Positions 1-9,338 of a stretch of DNA of 64,000 nucleotides are shown in pieces. The notes beneath the pieces were generated by a model. The model was not told the DNA's origin, ran no database searches, and saw only the letters and a list, made by a program, of their open reading frames with translations. Every line of letters begins with the position of its first letter. Positions within the stretch are counted from its first letter, which is position 1. Made by a program: the position numbers and the translations under genes. Origin of the DNA: Micromonospora gifhornensis. GTDB taxonomy: Bacteria > Actinomycetota > Actinomycetes > Mycobacteriales > Micromonosporaceae. Location: the NCBI RefSeq assembly GCF_016863515.1, contig NZ_BOPA01000010.1, forward strand, positions 62,001 to 126,000, given 5' to 3'.

Positions 1-510
1 GGCTCGCCGGACGACGCGGACCGGGTCCGGGACCTCCCCGACCGCAGCCGGGTGTACGCGGCGGTGGCCCGCACCGAGGAGATGCTGACCGGGATGCTGA
101 TCGGGCACGGCCTGCTGGCGGTGGCCGCCGCGCTGGTGCTCAGCGGCTCGGACACCGCGAGCCGGTTGCTCGTCGCGGTGACCTCGGCGGTGCTGCTGCT
201 GCGGGCCCGGCTGTTCGTGGCGGTACGCCACCGGATGCCACCCGTGCTCGCCGGGCTGGCCGGGTACCTGCTCCTCGGCGCGAACCTGGCCGGTGCGGCG
301 GGGGAGCGGGGTCACCTGCTCCTGGCAGCCGGTGGACTGCTGGTCGCCCTGCTGATCGTGGCCGGCGGCACCACGTACGCCCGGCGGCCGGTCTCGCCGT
401 ACCTCGGTCGCCTCGCCGACCTCACCGACACCGCGCTGGTGGTCTCCGTGGTGCCGATCGCCTGCGCCGTGCTCGGCCTCTACGAACGAGCCCGGGGCCT
501 GCTCGGCTGA
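1..510 (+). CDS. eccD: Type VII secretion integral membrane protein EccD, C-terminal part (5' end outside window)
   Basis: The reading frame is open from base 1, so this is the last 169 residues of a longer gene. It is almost wholly hydrophobic, with about five membrane segments, and ends in a helix followed by a short basic tail (ERARGLLG). The LLRARLF motif after a membrane helix and the final helix VVSVVPIACAVLGLYERARG match the C-terminus of EccD, the polytopic membrane subunit of type VII (ESX) secretion systems. EccD forms the large membrane chamber of the secretion complex in the cytoplasmic membrane. The rest of any ESX locus would lie upstream. The gene ends inside a strong terminator hairpin shared with ppa. 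The family call rests on the C-terminal pattern only, so another polytopic transporter remains possible. Confidence 0.7.
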   Translation, partial: GSPDDADRVRDLPDRSRVYAAVARTEEMLTGMLIGHGLLAVAAALVLSGSDTASRLLVAVTSAVLLLRARLFVAVRHRMPPVLAGLAGYLLLGANLAGAAGERGHLLLAAGGLLVALLIVAGGTTYARRPVSPYLGRLADLTDTALVVSVVPIACAVLGLYERARGLLG

Positions 511-524
511 GCAGGCCCCGGGCT
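489..524. terminator. Bidirectional hairpin terminator between eccD and ppa
   Basis: A perfect 16-bp stem (489-504 with 509-524) has a 4-nt GGCT loop. It overlaps the eccD stop codon and lies 14 bp from the ppa stop. The two genes converge here, so it probably serves both. There is no long T-run, as is usual in actinobacteria. Confidence 0.75.
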
Positions 525-537
525 GTCGAAACGTCCG

Positions 538-1044
538 TCAGTGCGTGGATTCGCCGCGCTCGGCGGCCTCCCGGGCCCGCCGGTACGACGCCTGGATCTC
601 GGCCTCGGCCTCGGTACGCCCCACCCAGGTCGCGCCCTCGACCGACTTGCCCGGCTCCAGGTCCTTGTACACCTCGAAGAAGTGCTGGATCTCCAGCCGG
701 TCGAACTCGCCGAGGTGGTGGATGTCGCGCAGGTGCTCCTGCCGCGGGTCCTCGTACGGCACGCAGAGGACCTTGTCGTCGCCACCCTTTTCGTCGGTCA
801 TCCGGAACATGCCGATGGTGCGGCAGCGGATCAGGCAGCCCGGGAAGGTCGGTTCGGGGACCAGCACGAGCGCGTCCAGCGGGTCGCCGTCCTCGCCCAG
901 GGTGCCCTCGATGAAGCCGTAGTCGGCCGGGTACTGCGTGGAGGTGAAGAGGGTGCGGTCCAGCCTGATCCGGCCGGTCACGTGGTCCACCTCGTACTTG
1001 TTGCGGTGACCTTTCGGGATCTCAACCGTGACGTCGAAATCCAT
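538..1044 (-). CDS. ppa: Inorganic pyrophosphatase
   Basis: The 168-residue product is a family I soluble inorganic pyrophosphatase. It hydrolyses PPi in the cytoplasm and so pulls biosynthetic reactions forward. The family signature is clear: an N-terminal [14 protein letters not shown], the YPADYGFI stretch and the acidic metal-binding segment [13 protein letters not shown], followed by [13 protein letters not shown]. Length is that of bacterial and mycobacterial PPases. The ATG at 1044 is chosen because a GAGGAG ribosome site lies 6-7 nt upstream; a longer frame exists, but its extra residues are unrelated low-complexity sequence. It diverges from the carboxypeptidase gene, as in the M. 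tuberculosis ppa/Rv3627c arrangement. Confidence 0.96.
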   Translation of the reverse strand: MDFDVTVEIPKGHRNKYEVDHVTGRIRLDRTLFTSTQYPADYGFIEGTLGEDGDPLDALVLVPEPTFPGCLIRCRTIGMFRMTDEKGGDDKVLCVPYEDPRQEHLRDIHHLGEFDRLEIQHFFEVYKDLEPGKSVEGATWVGRTEAEAEIQASYRRAREAAERGESTH

Positions 1045-1196
1045 CTGCACGCTCCTCATTCGCCCACGCTGGCTTGACGGAACCGGCGGCCGCACCCCCG
1101 GACAGGCGAATACCCACCCGCATACTCCGGCCGCCGCATAGTCTTCGGACCGAAGTAGTGTCACCCAGGCCGGTTCCGGGCGGGGAGGAGGGGGTC

Positions 1197-2951
1197 GTGG
1201 GGAGGGAAGATTCACACTATCGACCCGACGACGCAGGTGACGGCGTTTCCCGCCAACCACCCCCGAAACCGGCAGCCGGGCGGGTACCGGTGCCCGAGGC
1301 CCAGGTCCTCCGGCCGCAACCGGCCGCGCCGACCGGTCCCCCCACCGGCGAACCGCTGCGGGATGCGGAACGGACCGAGCCGCTGACGGTCGGCGCAGGG
1401 GCGGGCCCGACCAGGGCTTCCAGCCCACCGCCGCCCGGTGTCGGCGGCGGACCGGGCGTGCCGTCCGGCGTACCTCCCGAGCAGCCCCGACCGACGTCGC
1501 GCCGCCGGTTGCCGGTGCTGCTCGCCGCGGTGCTGGTCCTGGTGCTGGCCGTGGTGGGCCTCGTGGTGGTGCGTCCCGGTCCGGTCGAACGCTGGCTGGC
1601 CGACGACCCCGCCGCGCCGAGCGCCGAGCCGCCGGAACCGTCGCCGGTAGCGGTGCTGGCCGGCACCGACGTCGGCGCGCCGACGCCCGCCACCGACGGG
1701 CTGCGCGCCGTGCTCGACCCGCTGATCGCCGACACCGCGCTTGGCGGTCGGGTCCACGTGTCGGTGACCGACGCGCTGACCGGCCAGCAGTTGTTCGAGC
1801 GGGGCGGCGGTACGGGCACCGTGCCGGCGTCGGTGACGAAGCTGCTGACCGCGGTGACCGTGCTCACCGCTCGCGGCCCGGGATACCGGATCCCGACCAC
1901 AGCCGTGGCCGGCGCGCGACCGGGCGAGGTGGTGCTCGTCGGCGGCGGGGATCCCACCCTGGCGGCGGGCGCCAAGGGTTTCTACCCCGGCGCCGCAAGC
2001 CTGAAGGACCTCGCCGAGCAGGTGCGTACCGCGCTGGGTGGGATGGCGCCGACCCGGGTCGTCGTCGACTCCTCGCTCTACTCCGGGCCGCGGTTGGAGC
2101 CGGGCTGGGACGACGACATCCCCACCGGTGGATACGGCGCGCAGATGACCGCGTTGATGCTCGACGGTGCCCGCAAGGATCCGAAGGCCGGCCAGGGCTG
2201 GGCCGAGCGGGTCAGCCAGCCGGACCTCACCGCCGGGCGGACGTTCGCCCGGCTGCTCGGCGTTCCGGAGAACGAGGTACGCAGCGCCACCGCGCCGGCA
2301 CCCCCGGCCGGCTCGACGGAAGCGACTGATGCGCCCGAAGCGAGCGGTGCGCCGGTCGGCGCCACCGGCCCGGGTGCGCAACTCGGCGTGGTGCAGTCGC
2401 CGCCACTGATCCGGCTGGTCGACATCATGATCAGCGACAGCGACAACATCATCGGCGAGGCGCTGGCCCGCCAGGTCGCCCTGGCGCGTGGCCGCCCGGC
2501 CTCGTTCGCCGGTGCCGCCTCGGCGATGACCGAGGTGCTGTCCGAGCTGGGCCTGCCGACCGAGGGCCTGGCCCTCGCCGACGGCAGCGGCCTGTCCCGG
2601 CGGAACCTGATCAGTCCCACGTTGCTGACCGAGACGTTGGCCCTCGCGGCCAGCCCGGACCACCCCGAGCTGGGCGGCATCTTCGGTGGGCTGCCGGTCG
2701 GCGGCTGGTCGGGCACGCTGCGCGACCGGTACGGCTCGGTGCCCGGCACCGCCGCCGGGGCCGGGACGGTCCGCGCCAAGACCGGCACGTTGACCGGTGT
2801 GCACGCCATCGCGGGAGTGGTGACGACGGCCGAAGGTCGACCACTGACCTTCGCCGTGCTCACCGATCGGGTCCCGGCCGACGGGATGGAACCGGCCCGT
2901 GGGGCACTCGACCGGATCGCCGCCGCCCTGGCCACCTGCGGCTGCCGCTGA
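1197..2951 (+). CDS. dacB: D-alanyl-D-alanine carboxypeptidase/endopeptidase (PBP4 type, peptidase S13)
   Basis: Penicillin-binding protein of the PBP4/DacB class, which trims D-Ala from peptidoglycan stem peptides or cuts cross-links outside the membrane. Three active-site motifs occur in the right order: SVTK (about residue 211, nucleophile Ser), SDN within SDSDN (about 413) and KTG (about 527). The first 100 residues are a Pro-rich cytoplasmic tail, followed by one membrane anchor ([18 protein letters not shown]). A short Ala/Glu-rich insert precedes the SDN motif. The GTG at 1197 is preferred because GGGAGGAGG precedes it; an earlier in-frame ATG at 1074 would overlap the ppa promoter region. 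It is followed by the metalloprotease and tilS on the same strand, probably as one operon. Confidence 0.93.
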   Translation: MGREDSHYRPDDAGDGVSRQPPPKPAAGRVPVPEAQVLRPQPAAPTGPPTGEPLRDAERTEPLTVGAGAGPTRASSPPPPGVGGGPGVPSGVPPEQPRPTSRRRLPVLLAAVLVLVLAVVGLVVVRPGPVERWLADDPAAPSAEPPEPSPVAVLAGTDVGAPTPATDGLRAVLDPLIADTALGGRVHVSVTDALTGQQLFERGGGTGTVPASVTKLLTAVTVLTARGPGYRIPTTAVAGARPGEVVLVGGGDPTLAAGAKGFYPGAASLKDLAEQVRTALGGMAPTRVVVDSSLYSGPRLEPGWDDDIPTGGYGAQMTALMLDGARKDPKAGQGWAERVSQPDLTAGRTFARLLGVPENEVRSATAPAPPAGSTEATDAPEASGAPVGATGPGAQLGVVQSPPLIRLVDIMISDSDNIIGEALARQVALARGRPASFAGAASAMTEVLSELGLPTEGLALADGSGLSRRNLISPTLLTETLALAASPDHPELGGIFGGLPVGGWSGTLRDRYGSVPGTAAGAGTVRAKTGTLTGVHAIAGVVTTAEGRPLTFAVLTDRVPADGMEPARGALDRIAAALATCGCR

Positions 2952-3007
2952 CCCGTACCGCCGTCGAGGGCGTGGACGGGCGTGCCGGCGCGGGTACGGT
3001 GGGTGGC

Positions 3008-4075
3008 ATGGCGCAGTTCGTGGACTGGGATCTGGCCGTTGCGACCGCGGGGGCCCTGGGCAAGACCGGCCCTCGGGTGTCGTACGACGAGGCCACCGAG
3101 GTGGTCGCCGAGCTGCGCCGGTTGACCGACGAGGCGGCCGGGCACGTGGCCGACTACACCGGGCTCACCTCGCAGGTGGCCCATCCGCCGGTGCGGGTGG
3201 TCGACCGGCGGGACTGGGCCGCCACAAACGTCGCCGGCCTGCGCGAGGTGATCACACCGCTGGTCGGTCGGTTGGCCTCGGACAAGCAGCCCGGCGCGTT
3301 GACCGAGGCGGTCGGCTCCCGGGTGACCGGGGTGCAGGCGGGCACCGTGCTGGCGTACCTCTCCGGCCGGGTGCTCGGCCAGTACGAGGTCTTCTCGGCC
3401 GATCCGGGCCAGTTGCTGCTGGTCGCGCCGAACATCGTCGAGGTGGAGCGCAAGCTTCAGGCGGACCCCCGCGACTTCCGGCTCTGGGTCTGCCTGCACG
3501 AGGTGACCCACCGTACGCAGTTCACCGCGGTGCCGTGGATGCGGGGATATTTCCTCGGCGAGGTGCAGGCGTTCGTGGATGCCGCGCAGGGCAGCGAGCA
3601 TCTGCTCGACCGGCTGCGTCGCGGCATGGGCACCCTGGCTGACGTGGTGCGCAACCCGCAGGGCCGCTCCAGCGTGCTGGACATCGTGCAGACGCCCGGG
3701 CAACGGGCGGTGCTGGACCGGCTGACCGCGCTGATGACCCTGCTGGAGGGGCACGCCGAGTTCGTGATGGACGGTGTCGGCCCGCAGGTGATCCCGAGCG
3801 TCGAGCGCATCCGGGCCGGCTTCAACCGGCGCCGGGAGGCCGGCAACCCGGTGGAGAAGACCGTCCGCCGGTTGATCGGCATGGACGTCAAGATGCGGCA
3901 GTACGCCGAGGGCCGCAAGTTCGTGCACGCGGTGGTCGAGCGGGTCGGCATGGCCGGTTTCAACCGGATCTTCGAATCGCCACTGACCCTGCCCCGGCTG
4001 AGCGAGTTGAGCGAACCCGACGCCTGGGTGGCTCGGGTACACGGCCCGGTCGGGCCGAAGCCGCCCGCCGACTGA
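3008..4075 (+). CDS. DUF2342 zinc-dependent metalloprotease (F420-associated family)
   Basis: The 355-residue protein contains a zincin signature HEVTH (in CLHEVTHRTQFTAVPW, about residue 164), with a later EGHAEFVMD segment likely to supply further ligands. It belongs to the actinobacterial DUF2342 family, which annotation pipelines call 'zinc-dependent metalloprotease' or 'coenzyme F420 biosynthesis-associated'; the true substrate is unknown. It lies between a DacB-like protein and tilS, exactly as the M. tuberculosis homologue does (Rv3626c between Rv3627c and Rv3625c). There is no obvious signal peptide, so it is probably cytoplasmic. The ATG at 3008 is 56 bp after the dacB stop, and tilS starts 10 bp after its own stop. 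Confidence 0.85.
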   Translation: MAQFVDWDLAVATAGALGKTGPRVSYDEATEVVAELRRLTDEAAGHVADYTGLTSQVAHPPVRVVDRRDWAATNVAGLREVITPLVGRLASDKQPGALTEAVGSRVTGVQAGTVLAYLSGRVLGQYEVFSADPGQLLLVAPNIVEVERKLQADPRDFRLWVCLHEVTHRTQFTAVPWMRGYFLGEVQAFVDAAQGSEHLLDRLRRGMGTLADVVRNPQGRSSVLDIVQTPGQRAVLDRLTALMTLLEGHAEFVMDGVGPQVIPSVERIRAGFNRRREAGNPVEKTVRRLIGMDVKMRQYAEGRKFVHAVVERVGMAGFNRIFESPLTLPRLSELSEPDAWVARVHGPVGPKPPAD

Positions 4076-4085
4076 GCCGGCGACG

Positions 4086-5075
4086 ATGGCCGCGATCTCC
4101 CCGTCCGTCGCCGCGATCCGGGTCGCGGTTCGTCGGGCGCTTGCCGAACTGCCGGCGGACGGTCCGGTGCTGGTCGCCTGCTCCGGCGGCGCCGACTCGC
4201 TCGCACTGGCCGCCGCCGCCGCGTTCGTCGCGCCCCGATCGGGTCGGGTGGCCGGTCTGGTGACCGTCGATCACGGGTTGCAGACCGGGTCGGCCGAGCG
4301 GGCCGAGGCGGTGGCTCGCTGGGCGGAACAGGCCGGTCTGTCGCCGGTGGAGGTGGTCCGGGTCGAGGTGGCCGGCCGACCCGGAGGGCCCGAGGCGGCG
4401 GCTCGTGAGGCCCGCTACCAGGCGTTGGTCGAGGCGGCCGGGCGGCATGGCGCTGCGGCCCTGCTCACCGGGCACACCCGCGACGACCAGGCCGAGACGG
4501 TGTTGCTCGCGCTGGCCCGGGGGGCCGGCCCGCGTGGGCTGGCCGGGATGCCGGTAACCCGAGATCTGGGCGGGGTGCCCCTGGTACGGCCACTGCTGGA
4601 GATCAGCCGCGAGCAGACCCGGGCGGCGTGTGCGGCGCTGCGCCTGACGCCGTGGCAGGACCCGCACAACCTCGACCCCGCGTACGCCCGATCCCGGGTT
4701 CGGGCGCAGCTGTTGCCGGCGCTGGTCCGGACGCTCGGCCCCGGTGTCGTCGACAACCTCGCCCGGACCGCCCGGCTGGTGGCGGCCGACAACGCGGTGC
4801 TTGACGAACTGGCCGAGGATGCGCTGCTCGCGGCGCGGCACCCCGACGGCGGGCTGGCGACCAAGTCCCTGGCCGACCTGGCCGGTGCGGTACGCGGCCG
4901 GGTGCTGCGCGTCTGGGCTCACGAGCTGGGCTCACCGCCGGCCGCGCTGTCCCACCGGCACATCGCCGCGCTCGACGCGCTGGTCACCGCCTGGCGGGGC
5001 CAGGGGGCGGCGTACCTGCCGGGCGGACTACGGGTGGTGCGCCAGGCCGACCGTCTGCTACCCGCGCCCGACTGA
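4086..5075 (+). CDS. tilS: tRNA(Ile)-lysidine synthetase TilS
   Basis: TilS attaches lysine to C34 of the CAU-anticodon tRNA-Ile so that it reads AUA as isoleucine. The N-terminal PP-loop ATPase motif SGGADS is at residues 33-38. HTRDDQAETVLL and the GMPVTRDLGGVPLVRPLLE segment are typical of the family. The 329-residue length fits short actinobacterial TilS, which lack the extended C-terminal domain of E. coli. It begins 10 bp after the metalloprotease gene. It ends only 2 bp before the stop of the convergent regulator gene, so transcripts of the two must overlap. Confidence 0.95.
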   Translation: MAAISPSVAAIRVAVRRALAELPADGPVLVACSGGADSLALAAAAAFVAPRSGRVAGLVTVDHGLQTGSAERAEAVARWAEQAGLSPVEVVRVEVAGRPGGPEAAAREARYQALVEAAGRHGAAALLTGHTRDDQAETVLLALARGAGPRGLAGMPVTRDLGGVPLVRPLLEISREQTRAACAALRLTPWQDPHNLDPAYARSRVRAQLLPALVRTLGPGVVDNLARTARLVAADNAVLDELAEDALLAARHPDGGLATKSLADLAGAVRGRVLRVWAHELGSPPAALSHRHIAALDALVTAWRGQGAAYLPGGLRVVRQADRLLPAPD

Positions 5076-5077
5076 GG

Positions 5078-6040
5078 TCAGCCGGCGGGGACGCGGTCGC
5101 GGAAGGTGACCCGGTAGGCGTTCGGGGTGGCACCGACCCGGCGGGTGAAGTGGTGGCGTAGCGCGGCGGCGTTACCGAAACCGGTCCGGTCGGCCACCTC
5201 GTCCACGGTCAGCCCGGTCTCCTCCAGCAGGCGGCGGGCCAGCAGGATCCGCTGGTTGGTCACCCAGTCGTGCGGGGTGGTGCCGGTCTCGGAGCGGAAC
5301 CGGCGAGCGAAGGTGCGCGGTGCCATGCCGACCCGGGCCGCCAGCTCGTCGACTGTCAACTGCCGGTCCAGCCGCTGAATCAGCCACTCCAGCAGCGGCT
5401 CCAGGGTGGGGGCCTGCGGCACCTTCGCGATCGGCGCCTCGACGTACTGGGACTGCCCGCCGTCGCGGTGTGGGGGTACCACCATCCGCCGGGCCAGCCG
5501 GGTGGCGGCGGCCGAGCCGTGTTCCTGGCGTACCAGATGCAGGCAGGCGTCGATGCCCGCGGCCGTGCCCGCGCTGGTGAGCAGCCGGCCGTCCTGGACG
5601 TAGAGCGAGTTGCAGCGGACCCGCGCCTCGGGCTGTCGGCGTTGCAACTCGTCGACGTGCCGCCAGTGGGTCGTGCACTCCCGGCCGTCCAGCAGCCCCG
5701 CCTCGCCCAGCAGGTACGCCCCGGTGCAGACGCTGAACAGGTACGCCCCACGGTCGGCGGCTCGGCGCAGCGCCGCACGCACCTCGGGGTGCGCGGCGGT
5801 GTCGCCGTGGTGTGCGGGAACCGCCACCAGGTCCGCCTGCTCGATCGGGCCGAGGTCGGCGTTGGGCACCAACTGAAAACCGGCCGAGGTACGCACTGTC
5901 GCGCCCTGCGGGCTGCACACGTCGAAGCGGTAGCCGGGCAGGCCGTCGGCGGTGCGGTCGGTGCCGAACACCTCGGCCAGTACGCCGAGCTCGAACGGCG
6001 CGACGCCATCAAGCACCAGTACGGCCACCGAGTGAAGCAT
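5078..6040 (-). CDS. GlxA/AdpA-type transcriptional regulator (DJ-1/PfpI + AraC HTH)
   Basis: The 320-residue protein has an N-terminal DJ-1/PfpI (class I glutamine amidotransferase-like) domain (residues 1 to about 165; SVCTGAYLLGEAGLLDGREC contains the nucleophile-elbow region). A C-terminal AraC/XylS double helix-turn-helix runs from about 210 to 315 (VDELAARVGMAPRTFARRF, then VDEVADRTGFGNAAALRHHF). This is the architecture of GlxA and of Streptomyces AdpA. Target genes are unknown. The ATG at 6040 has no Shine-Dalgarno sequence, but a TACCCT -10 element lies six bases upstream, suggesting a leaderless transcript. An inverted repeat and an AdpA-like site lie just upstream and may mediate autoregulation. 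Confidence 0.88.
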   Translation of the reverse strand: MLHSVAVLVLDGVAPFELGVLAEVFGTDRTADGLPGYRFDVCSPQGATVRTSAGFQLVPNADLGPIEQADLVAVPAHHGDTAAHPEVRAALRRAADRGAYLFSVCTGAYLLGEAGLLDGRECTTHWRHVDELQRRQPEARVRCNSLYVQDGRLLTSAGTAAGIDACLHLVRQEHGSAAATRLARRMVVPPHRDGGQSQYVEAPIAKVPQAPTLEPLLEWLIQRLDRQLTVDELAARVGMAPRTFARRFRSETGTTPHDWVTNQRILLARRLLEETGLTVDEVADRTGFGNAAALRHHFTRRVGATPNAYRVTFRDRVPAG

Positions 6041-6046
6041 GTGACG

Positions 6047-6052
6047 AGGGTA
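6047..6052 (-). promoter_or_regulatory. -10 element of a probable leaderless promoter for the GlxA-type regulator
   Basis: On the minus strand TACCCT lies six bases before the ATG, so transcription would start at or next to the start codon. This explains the missing ribosome site. No convincing -35 box was seen. Confidence 0.45.
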
Positions 6053-6062
6053 ACCGCAGCAG

Positions 6063-6100
6063 TGGCGGGAAATCGAGGGTCAGTGGCATTCCTGCCACTG
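6063..6100. promoter_or_regulatory. Candidate operator: AdpA-like site plus perfect inverted repeat
   Basis: TGGCGGGAAA (6063-6072) fits the AdpA consensus TGGCSNGWWY at nine of ten positions. CAGTGGCA and TGCCACTG (6081-6088, 6093-6100) form a perfect 8-bp inverted repeat with a 4-bp spacer and TGGCA half-sites. They lie 23-60 bp upstream of an AdpA-family gene, which suggests autoregulation; this is inference. Confidence 0.35.
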
Positions 6101-6191
6101 TTCGTGCGGGGGCGCGAAGCGCAGACTCGTATCAGTCGGTGCGCACCGGCGGCGACAAAACACCAGAAACACTGTGAAAGCGAGCGCCGCC

Positions 6192-6314
6192 ATGGAGTTC
6201 CTTTTCGTGCTGTTCCTCCTCGTCGTCCTCACCTCCGCCTCGGCCGCCGGCCTGACCGCCGACAGCAGGGACTCGGCCGACTGGAAGCCCTCCGACGCTG
6301 GTCGCCGGTGGTGA
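6192..6314 (+). CDS. Small hydrophobic protein, 40 residues
   Basis: An ATG-to-TGA frame of 41 codons gives a product starting MEFLFVLFLLVVLTSASAAG, one membrane helix or signal-like segment, followed by a short charged tail (DSRDSADWKPSDAGRRW). Nearly every codon ends in G or C, as in neighbouring genes, which argues for real coding. A GAAAGCGAG stretch upstream could serve as a weak ribosome site. It sits alone between the divergent regulator and hpt. No family was recognised. It could be a secreted peptide or a small membrane protein, or chance. Confidence 0.45.
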   Translation: MEFLFVLFLLVVLTSASAAGLTADSRDSADWKPSDAGRRW

Positions 6315-6428
6315 TCCGGTCCCCACTGAGGTGATTGGTCAGCTTCGTCGCAAAAATCGCCCGGGGTCGTCCCACGAAAGGGGCGGCCCCGCCGACGACC
6401 CACCCAGGGCGTACGGCAGGCTAGTGGC

Positions 6429-7004
6429 ATGGCTGACGGCTCCTGGTACGACGCCGACATCGACCACGTGATCATTTCCGAGGCGCAGATTCGCGAGAAG
6501 ACCGCGGAACTGGCCAAGCAGGTCTCCGCGGACTACGCCCACGTCACCGACGGGCTGCTGCTCGTCTGTGTGCTCAAGGGGGCGGTCATGTTCATGGCCG
6601 ACTTCGCCCGGGCCCTGGGCCGCCAGGGTCCGCCCGCGGAGTTGGACTTCATGGCCATCTCCTCGTACGGGCAGGGCACCACCTCCTCCGGCGTGGTGCG
6701 CATCCTCAAGGACCTGGACCGGGACATCGCCGGCCGGCACGTCGTCGTGGTGGAGGACATCGTCGACTCCGGGCTGACCCTCTCCTGGCTGCTGCGCTAC
6801 CTGGAGTCCCGGTCGGCGGCCAGCGTCGAGGTGGTCGCCCTGTTCCGCAAGCCGGACGCGGTAAAGGTGACGGTGCCGGTCAAGTACGTCGGCTTCGACA
6901 TCCCGACCGAGTTCGTCGTCGGGTACGGTCTCGACTTCGGTGAGCGGTACCGCGAGTTGCCGTACGTCGGCGTCCTCAAGCCCGAGGTGTACGCCCGCAG
7001 CTGA
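6429..7004 (+). CDS. hpt: Hypoxanthine phosphoribosyltransferase
   Basis: This cytoplasmic purine-salvage enzyme converts hypoxanthine or guanine plus PRPP to IMP or GMP. The PRPP-binding signature VVVVEDIVDSGLTLSWLL lies at about residues 103-120. The FMAISSYGQGT segment, the LLVCVLKGAVMFMADF region and the C-terminal YVGFDIPTEFVVGYGLD (purine base pocket) are all present. At 191 residues it has normal length. Its place between tilS and ftsH matches M. tuberculosis hpt (Rv3624c). It is separated from ftsH by 318 bp. Confidence 0.95.
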   Translation: MADGSWYDADIDHVIISEAQIREKTAELAKQVSADYAHVTDGLLLVCVLKGAVMFMADFARALGRQGPPAELDFMAISSYGQGTTSSGVVRILKDLDRDIAGRHVVVVEDIVDSGLTLSWLLRYLESRSAASVEVVALFRKPDAVKVTVPVKYVGFDIPTEFVVGYGLDFGERYRELPYVGVLKPEVYARS

Positions 7005-7322
7005 CCCCGCACCGGCCGAATCGCCCCGTCTGACATACAGCGGGCTTTCAGGTGATTTGGCTACCGTGGAGCACGGTGGTGGGGACTCCGCTCCCCACCA
7101 TGCCGGTCGACTCCCGGTTCGCCGTGCGCGTAAGTGCTGGGCTCGCCAGCTCACATCCGTCTCGCACGGTGTACCGTCGAATGACCGTGGCGCGGCAATT
7201 TCGCGCCCCGGGGTCGAGGCCGGCCCGCACGGCGGCTACGGCAGCCGCCCCGGCGGCGACACCCAACAGTCGGTCAGGACGTCGATCAGGAGGATGCGGG
7301 CGTCTCGGCGCTCGACAAAAGC
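7005..7322. other. hpt-ftsH intergenic region with hairpin
   Basis: This 318-bp stretch has no convincing gene; the open frames crossing it have no family match and no ribosome site. A perfect 9-bp stem (TGGTGGGGA 7077-7085 with TCCCCACCA 7092-7100, loop CTCCGC) starts 72 bp after the hpt stop. It may be the hpt terminator, or part of the ftsH leader. The ftsH promoter should lie further downstream, but I could not place it. Confidence 0.4.
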
Positions 7323-9338
7323 ATGGAACGTACGCGTTTCTTCCGCCGACCGGTGTTCTGGGTCATCCTGGTCATCCTCGGCGCCGTTGTGCTCAGTCAG
7401 TTGTTCACCTCTGGTCCCAGCTACCACCGGGTGGACACCTCAGTCGCGCTCGACCAGCTCAACAAGGGTGGCATCGAGAAGGTCGTGTTCCAGGACAAGG
7501 AACAGACGATCCAACTCGAGCTGGCCCAGGAGGCCGAGTTCGGCAAGACCAAAACCAAGCTGATCGAGGCCCAGTTCCCGTACGAGGTCGGCAACGAGGT
7601 CTGGAACCAGGTCCTCGACGCCAAGGCCAACAACCGGGTCACCGGGCCGGCCGACACCGAGGTGTCGTCCGACAGCATCTGGGTCAGCCTGCTTGTCAAC
7701 CTGCTGCCCATCGTGCTGCTCGTGCTGCTGCTGCTGTTCTTCATGTCGCAGATGCAGGGCGGCGGCTCCCGGGTGCTCAACTTCGGCAAGTCCAAGGCGA
7801 AGATGATCACCAAGGACACGCCGAAGACCACCTTCGCCGACGTGGCCGGGGCCGAGGAAGCCGTCGAGGAACTGCACGAGATCAAGGACTTCCTCCAGAA
7901 CCCGGGCAAGTACCAGGCGCTCGGCGCGAAGATCCCGAAGGGCGTACTGCTGTTCGGCCCGCCCGGTACCGGTAAGACGCTGCTCGCCCGGGCGGTCGCC
8001 GGTGAGGCCGGGGTGCCGTTCTACTCGATCTCCGGTTCCGACTTCGTGGAGATGTTCGTCGGTGTCGGTGCCAGCCGGGTCCGCGACCTGTTCGAGCAGG
8101 CCAAGGCGAACGCCCCGGCGATCGTCTTCGTCGACGAGATCGACGCCGTCGGTCGGCACCGTGGCGCCGGCATGGGCGGTGGCCACGACGAGCGCGAGCA
8201 GACCCTCAACCAGCTGCTCGTCGAGATGGACGGCTTCGACGTCAAGGGCGGCGTCATCCTGATCGCCGCGACCAACCGGCCGGACATCCTCGACCCGGCG
8301 CTGCTGCGCCCGGGCCGGTTCGACCGGCAGATCCCGGTCGACGCCCCCGACATGGAGGGTCGCAAGGCCATCCTGCGGGTGCACGCCAAGGGCAAGCCGT
8401 TCACGCCGGACGTCGACCTCGACTCGGTGGCCAAGCGGACGCCGGGCTTCAGCGGCGCCGACCTGGCCAACGTGATCAACGAGGCGGCCCTGCTGACCGC
8501 GCGGAAGGACCAGCGGGCGATCAGCAACGAGTCGCTCGAGGAGTCGATCGACCGGGTCATCGCCGGCCCGCAGCGTCGTACCCGGGTGATGAGCGACCAG
8601 GAAAAGAAGATCACCGCGTACCACGAGGGTGGGCACGCGCTTGTCGCCTGGGCGCTGCCGCACGCCGCGCCGGTGCACAAGGTGACGATCCTGTCGCGTG
8701 GTCGCTCCCTGGGCCACACCCTGGTGCTGCCCACGGAGGACAAGTACACCCAGACCCGCGCCGAGATGATCGACACCCTGGCGTACGCGCTGGGCGGGCG
8801 GGCCGCCGAGGAACTCGTCTTCCACGAGCCCACCACGGGTGCCGGCAACGACATCGAGAAGGCCACCGCGTTGGCCCGCGCGATGATCACCCAGTACGGC
8901 ATGAGCTCCAAGCTCGGTGCGATCAAGTACGGCACCAGCGGCGACGAGCCGTTCCTCGGCCGCAACATGGGCCACGAGCGGGACTACTCCGACGCCGTCG
9001 CCGCCGAGATCGACGGCGAGATGCGGGCACTCATCGAACTGGCCCACGACGAGGCCTGGGAGATCCTGGTCGAGTACCGGGACGTGCTGGACAACATCGT
9101 CCTCGAGCTGATGGAGAAGGAAACCCTCTCCACCGCCGACATGGCCCGGATCTGCGCCCGCGTGGTCAAGCGGCCGCCGATGGCGCCGTACAACGGCTTC
9201 GGCAAGCGTCAGCCCTCCACGGAGCCGCCGGTACTCACCCCGGCCGAGAAGGAGGCGCTCAAGGTGCAGGCCGAGGCCGACGGGGCGCAGGCCACCGTCG
9301 GTAGCCCGAACTCCAACAACTCGGACGGCACGCACTGA
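7323..9338 (+). CDS. ftsH: ATP-dependent zinc metalloprotease FtsH
   Basis: A 671-residue membrane-anchored AAA+ protease that degrades damaged or regulatory membrane and cytosolic proteins. Two N-terminal membrane segments (about residues 11-28 and 123-144) flank an extracytoplasmic domain. The AAA module follows: Walker A GPPGTGKT (about 211), Walker [12 protein letters not shown], and the arginine-finger region [12 protein letters not shown]. The M41 protease domain carries the zinc motif HEGGH (about 434). The C-terminal tail is low-complexity ([11 protein letters not shown]). The ATG at 7323 gives the usual FtsH N-terminus. Its stop overlaps a CTG that is the likely start of folE; ftsH-folE adjacency is conserved in actinobacteria. 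Confidence 0.97.
   Translation: MERTRFFRRPVFWVILVILGAVVLSQLFTSGPSYHRVDTSVALDQLNKGGIEKVVFQDKEQTIQLELAQEAEFGKTKTKLIEAQFPYEVGNEVWNQVLDAKANNRVTGPADTEVSSDSIWVSLLVNLLPIVLLVLLLLFFMSQMQGGGSRVLNFGKSKAKMITKDTPKTTFADVAGAEEAVEELHEIKDFLQNPGKYQALGAKIPKGVLLFGPPGTGKTLLARAVAGEAGVPFYSISGSDFVEMFVGVGASRVRDLFEQAKANAPAIVFVDEIDAVGRHRGAGMGGGHDEREQTLNQLLVEMDGFDVKGGVILIAATNRPDILDPALLRPGRFDRQIPVDAPDMEGRKAILRVHAKGKPFTPDVDLDSVAKRTPGFSGADLANVINEAALLTARKDQRAISNESLEESIDRVIAGPQRRTRVMSDQEKKITAYHEGGHALVAWALPHAAPVHKVTILSRGRSLGHTLVLPTEDKYTQTRAEMIDTLAYALGGRAAEELVFHEPTTGAGNDIEKATALARAMITQYGMSSKLGAIKYGTSGDEPFLGRNMGHERDYSDAVAAEIDGEMRALIELAHDEAWEILVEYRDVLDNIVLELMEKETLSTADMARICARVVKRPPMAPYNGFGKRQPSTEPPVLTPAEKEALKVQAEADGAQATVGSPNSNNSDGTH

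Noticed and set aside
1212..2804. A 530-codon minus-strand frame opposite the carboxypeptidase gene
   Set aside because: It is a shadow of the dacB-like gene, whose active-site motifs are intact; no ribosome site or family match.
7052..7975. A 307-codon plus-strand frame across the hpt-ftsH gap
   Set aside because: It runs deep into ftsH in another frame and its product is Arg/Pro/Ala-rich without a family.
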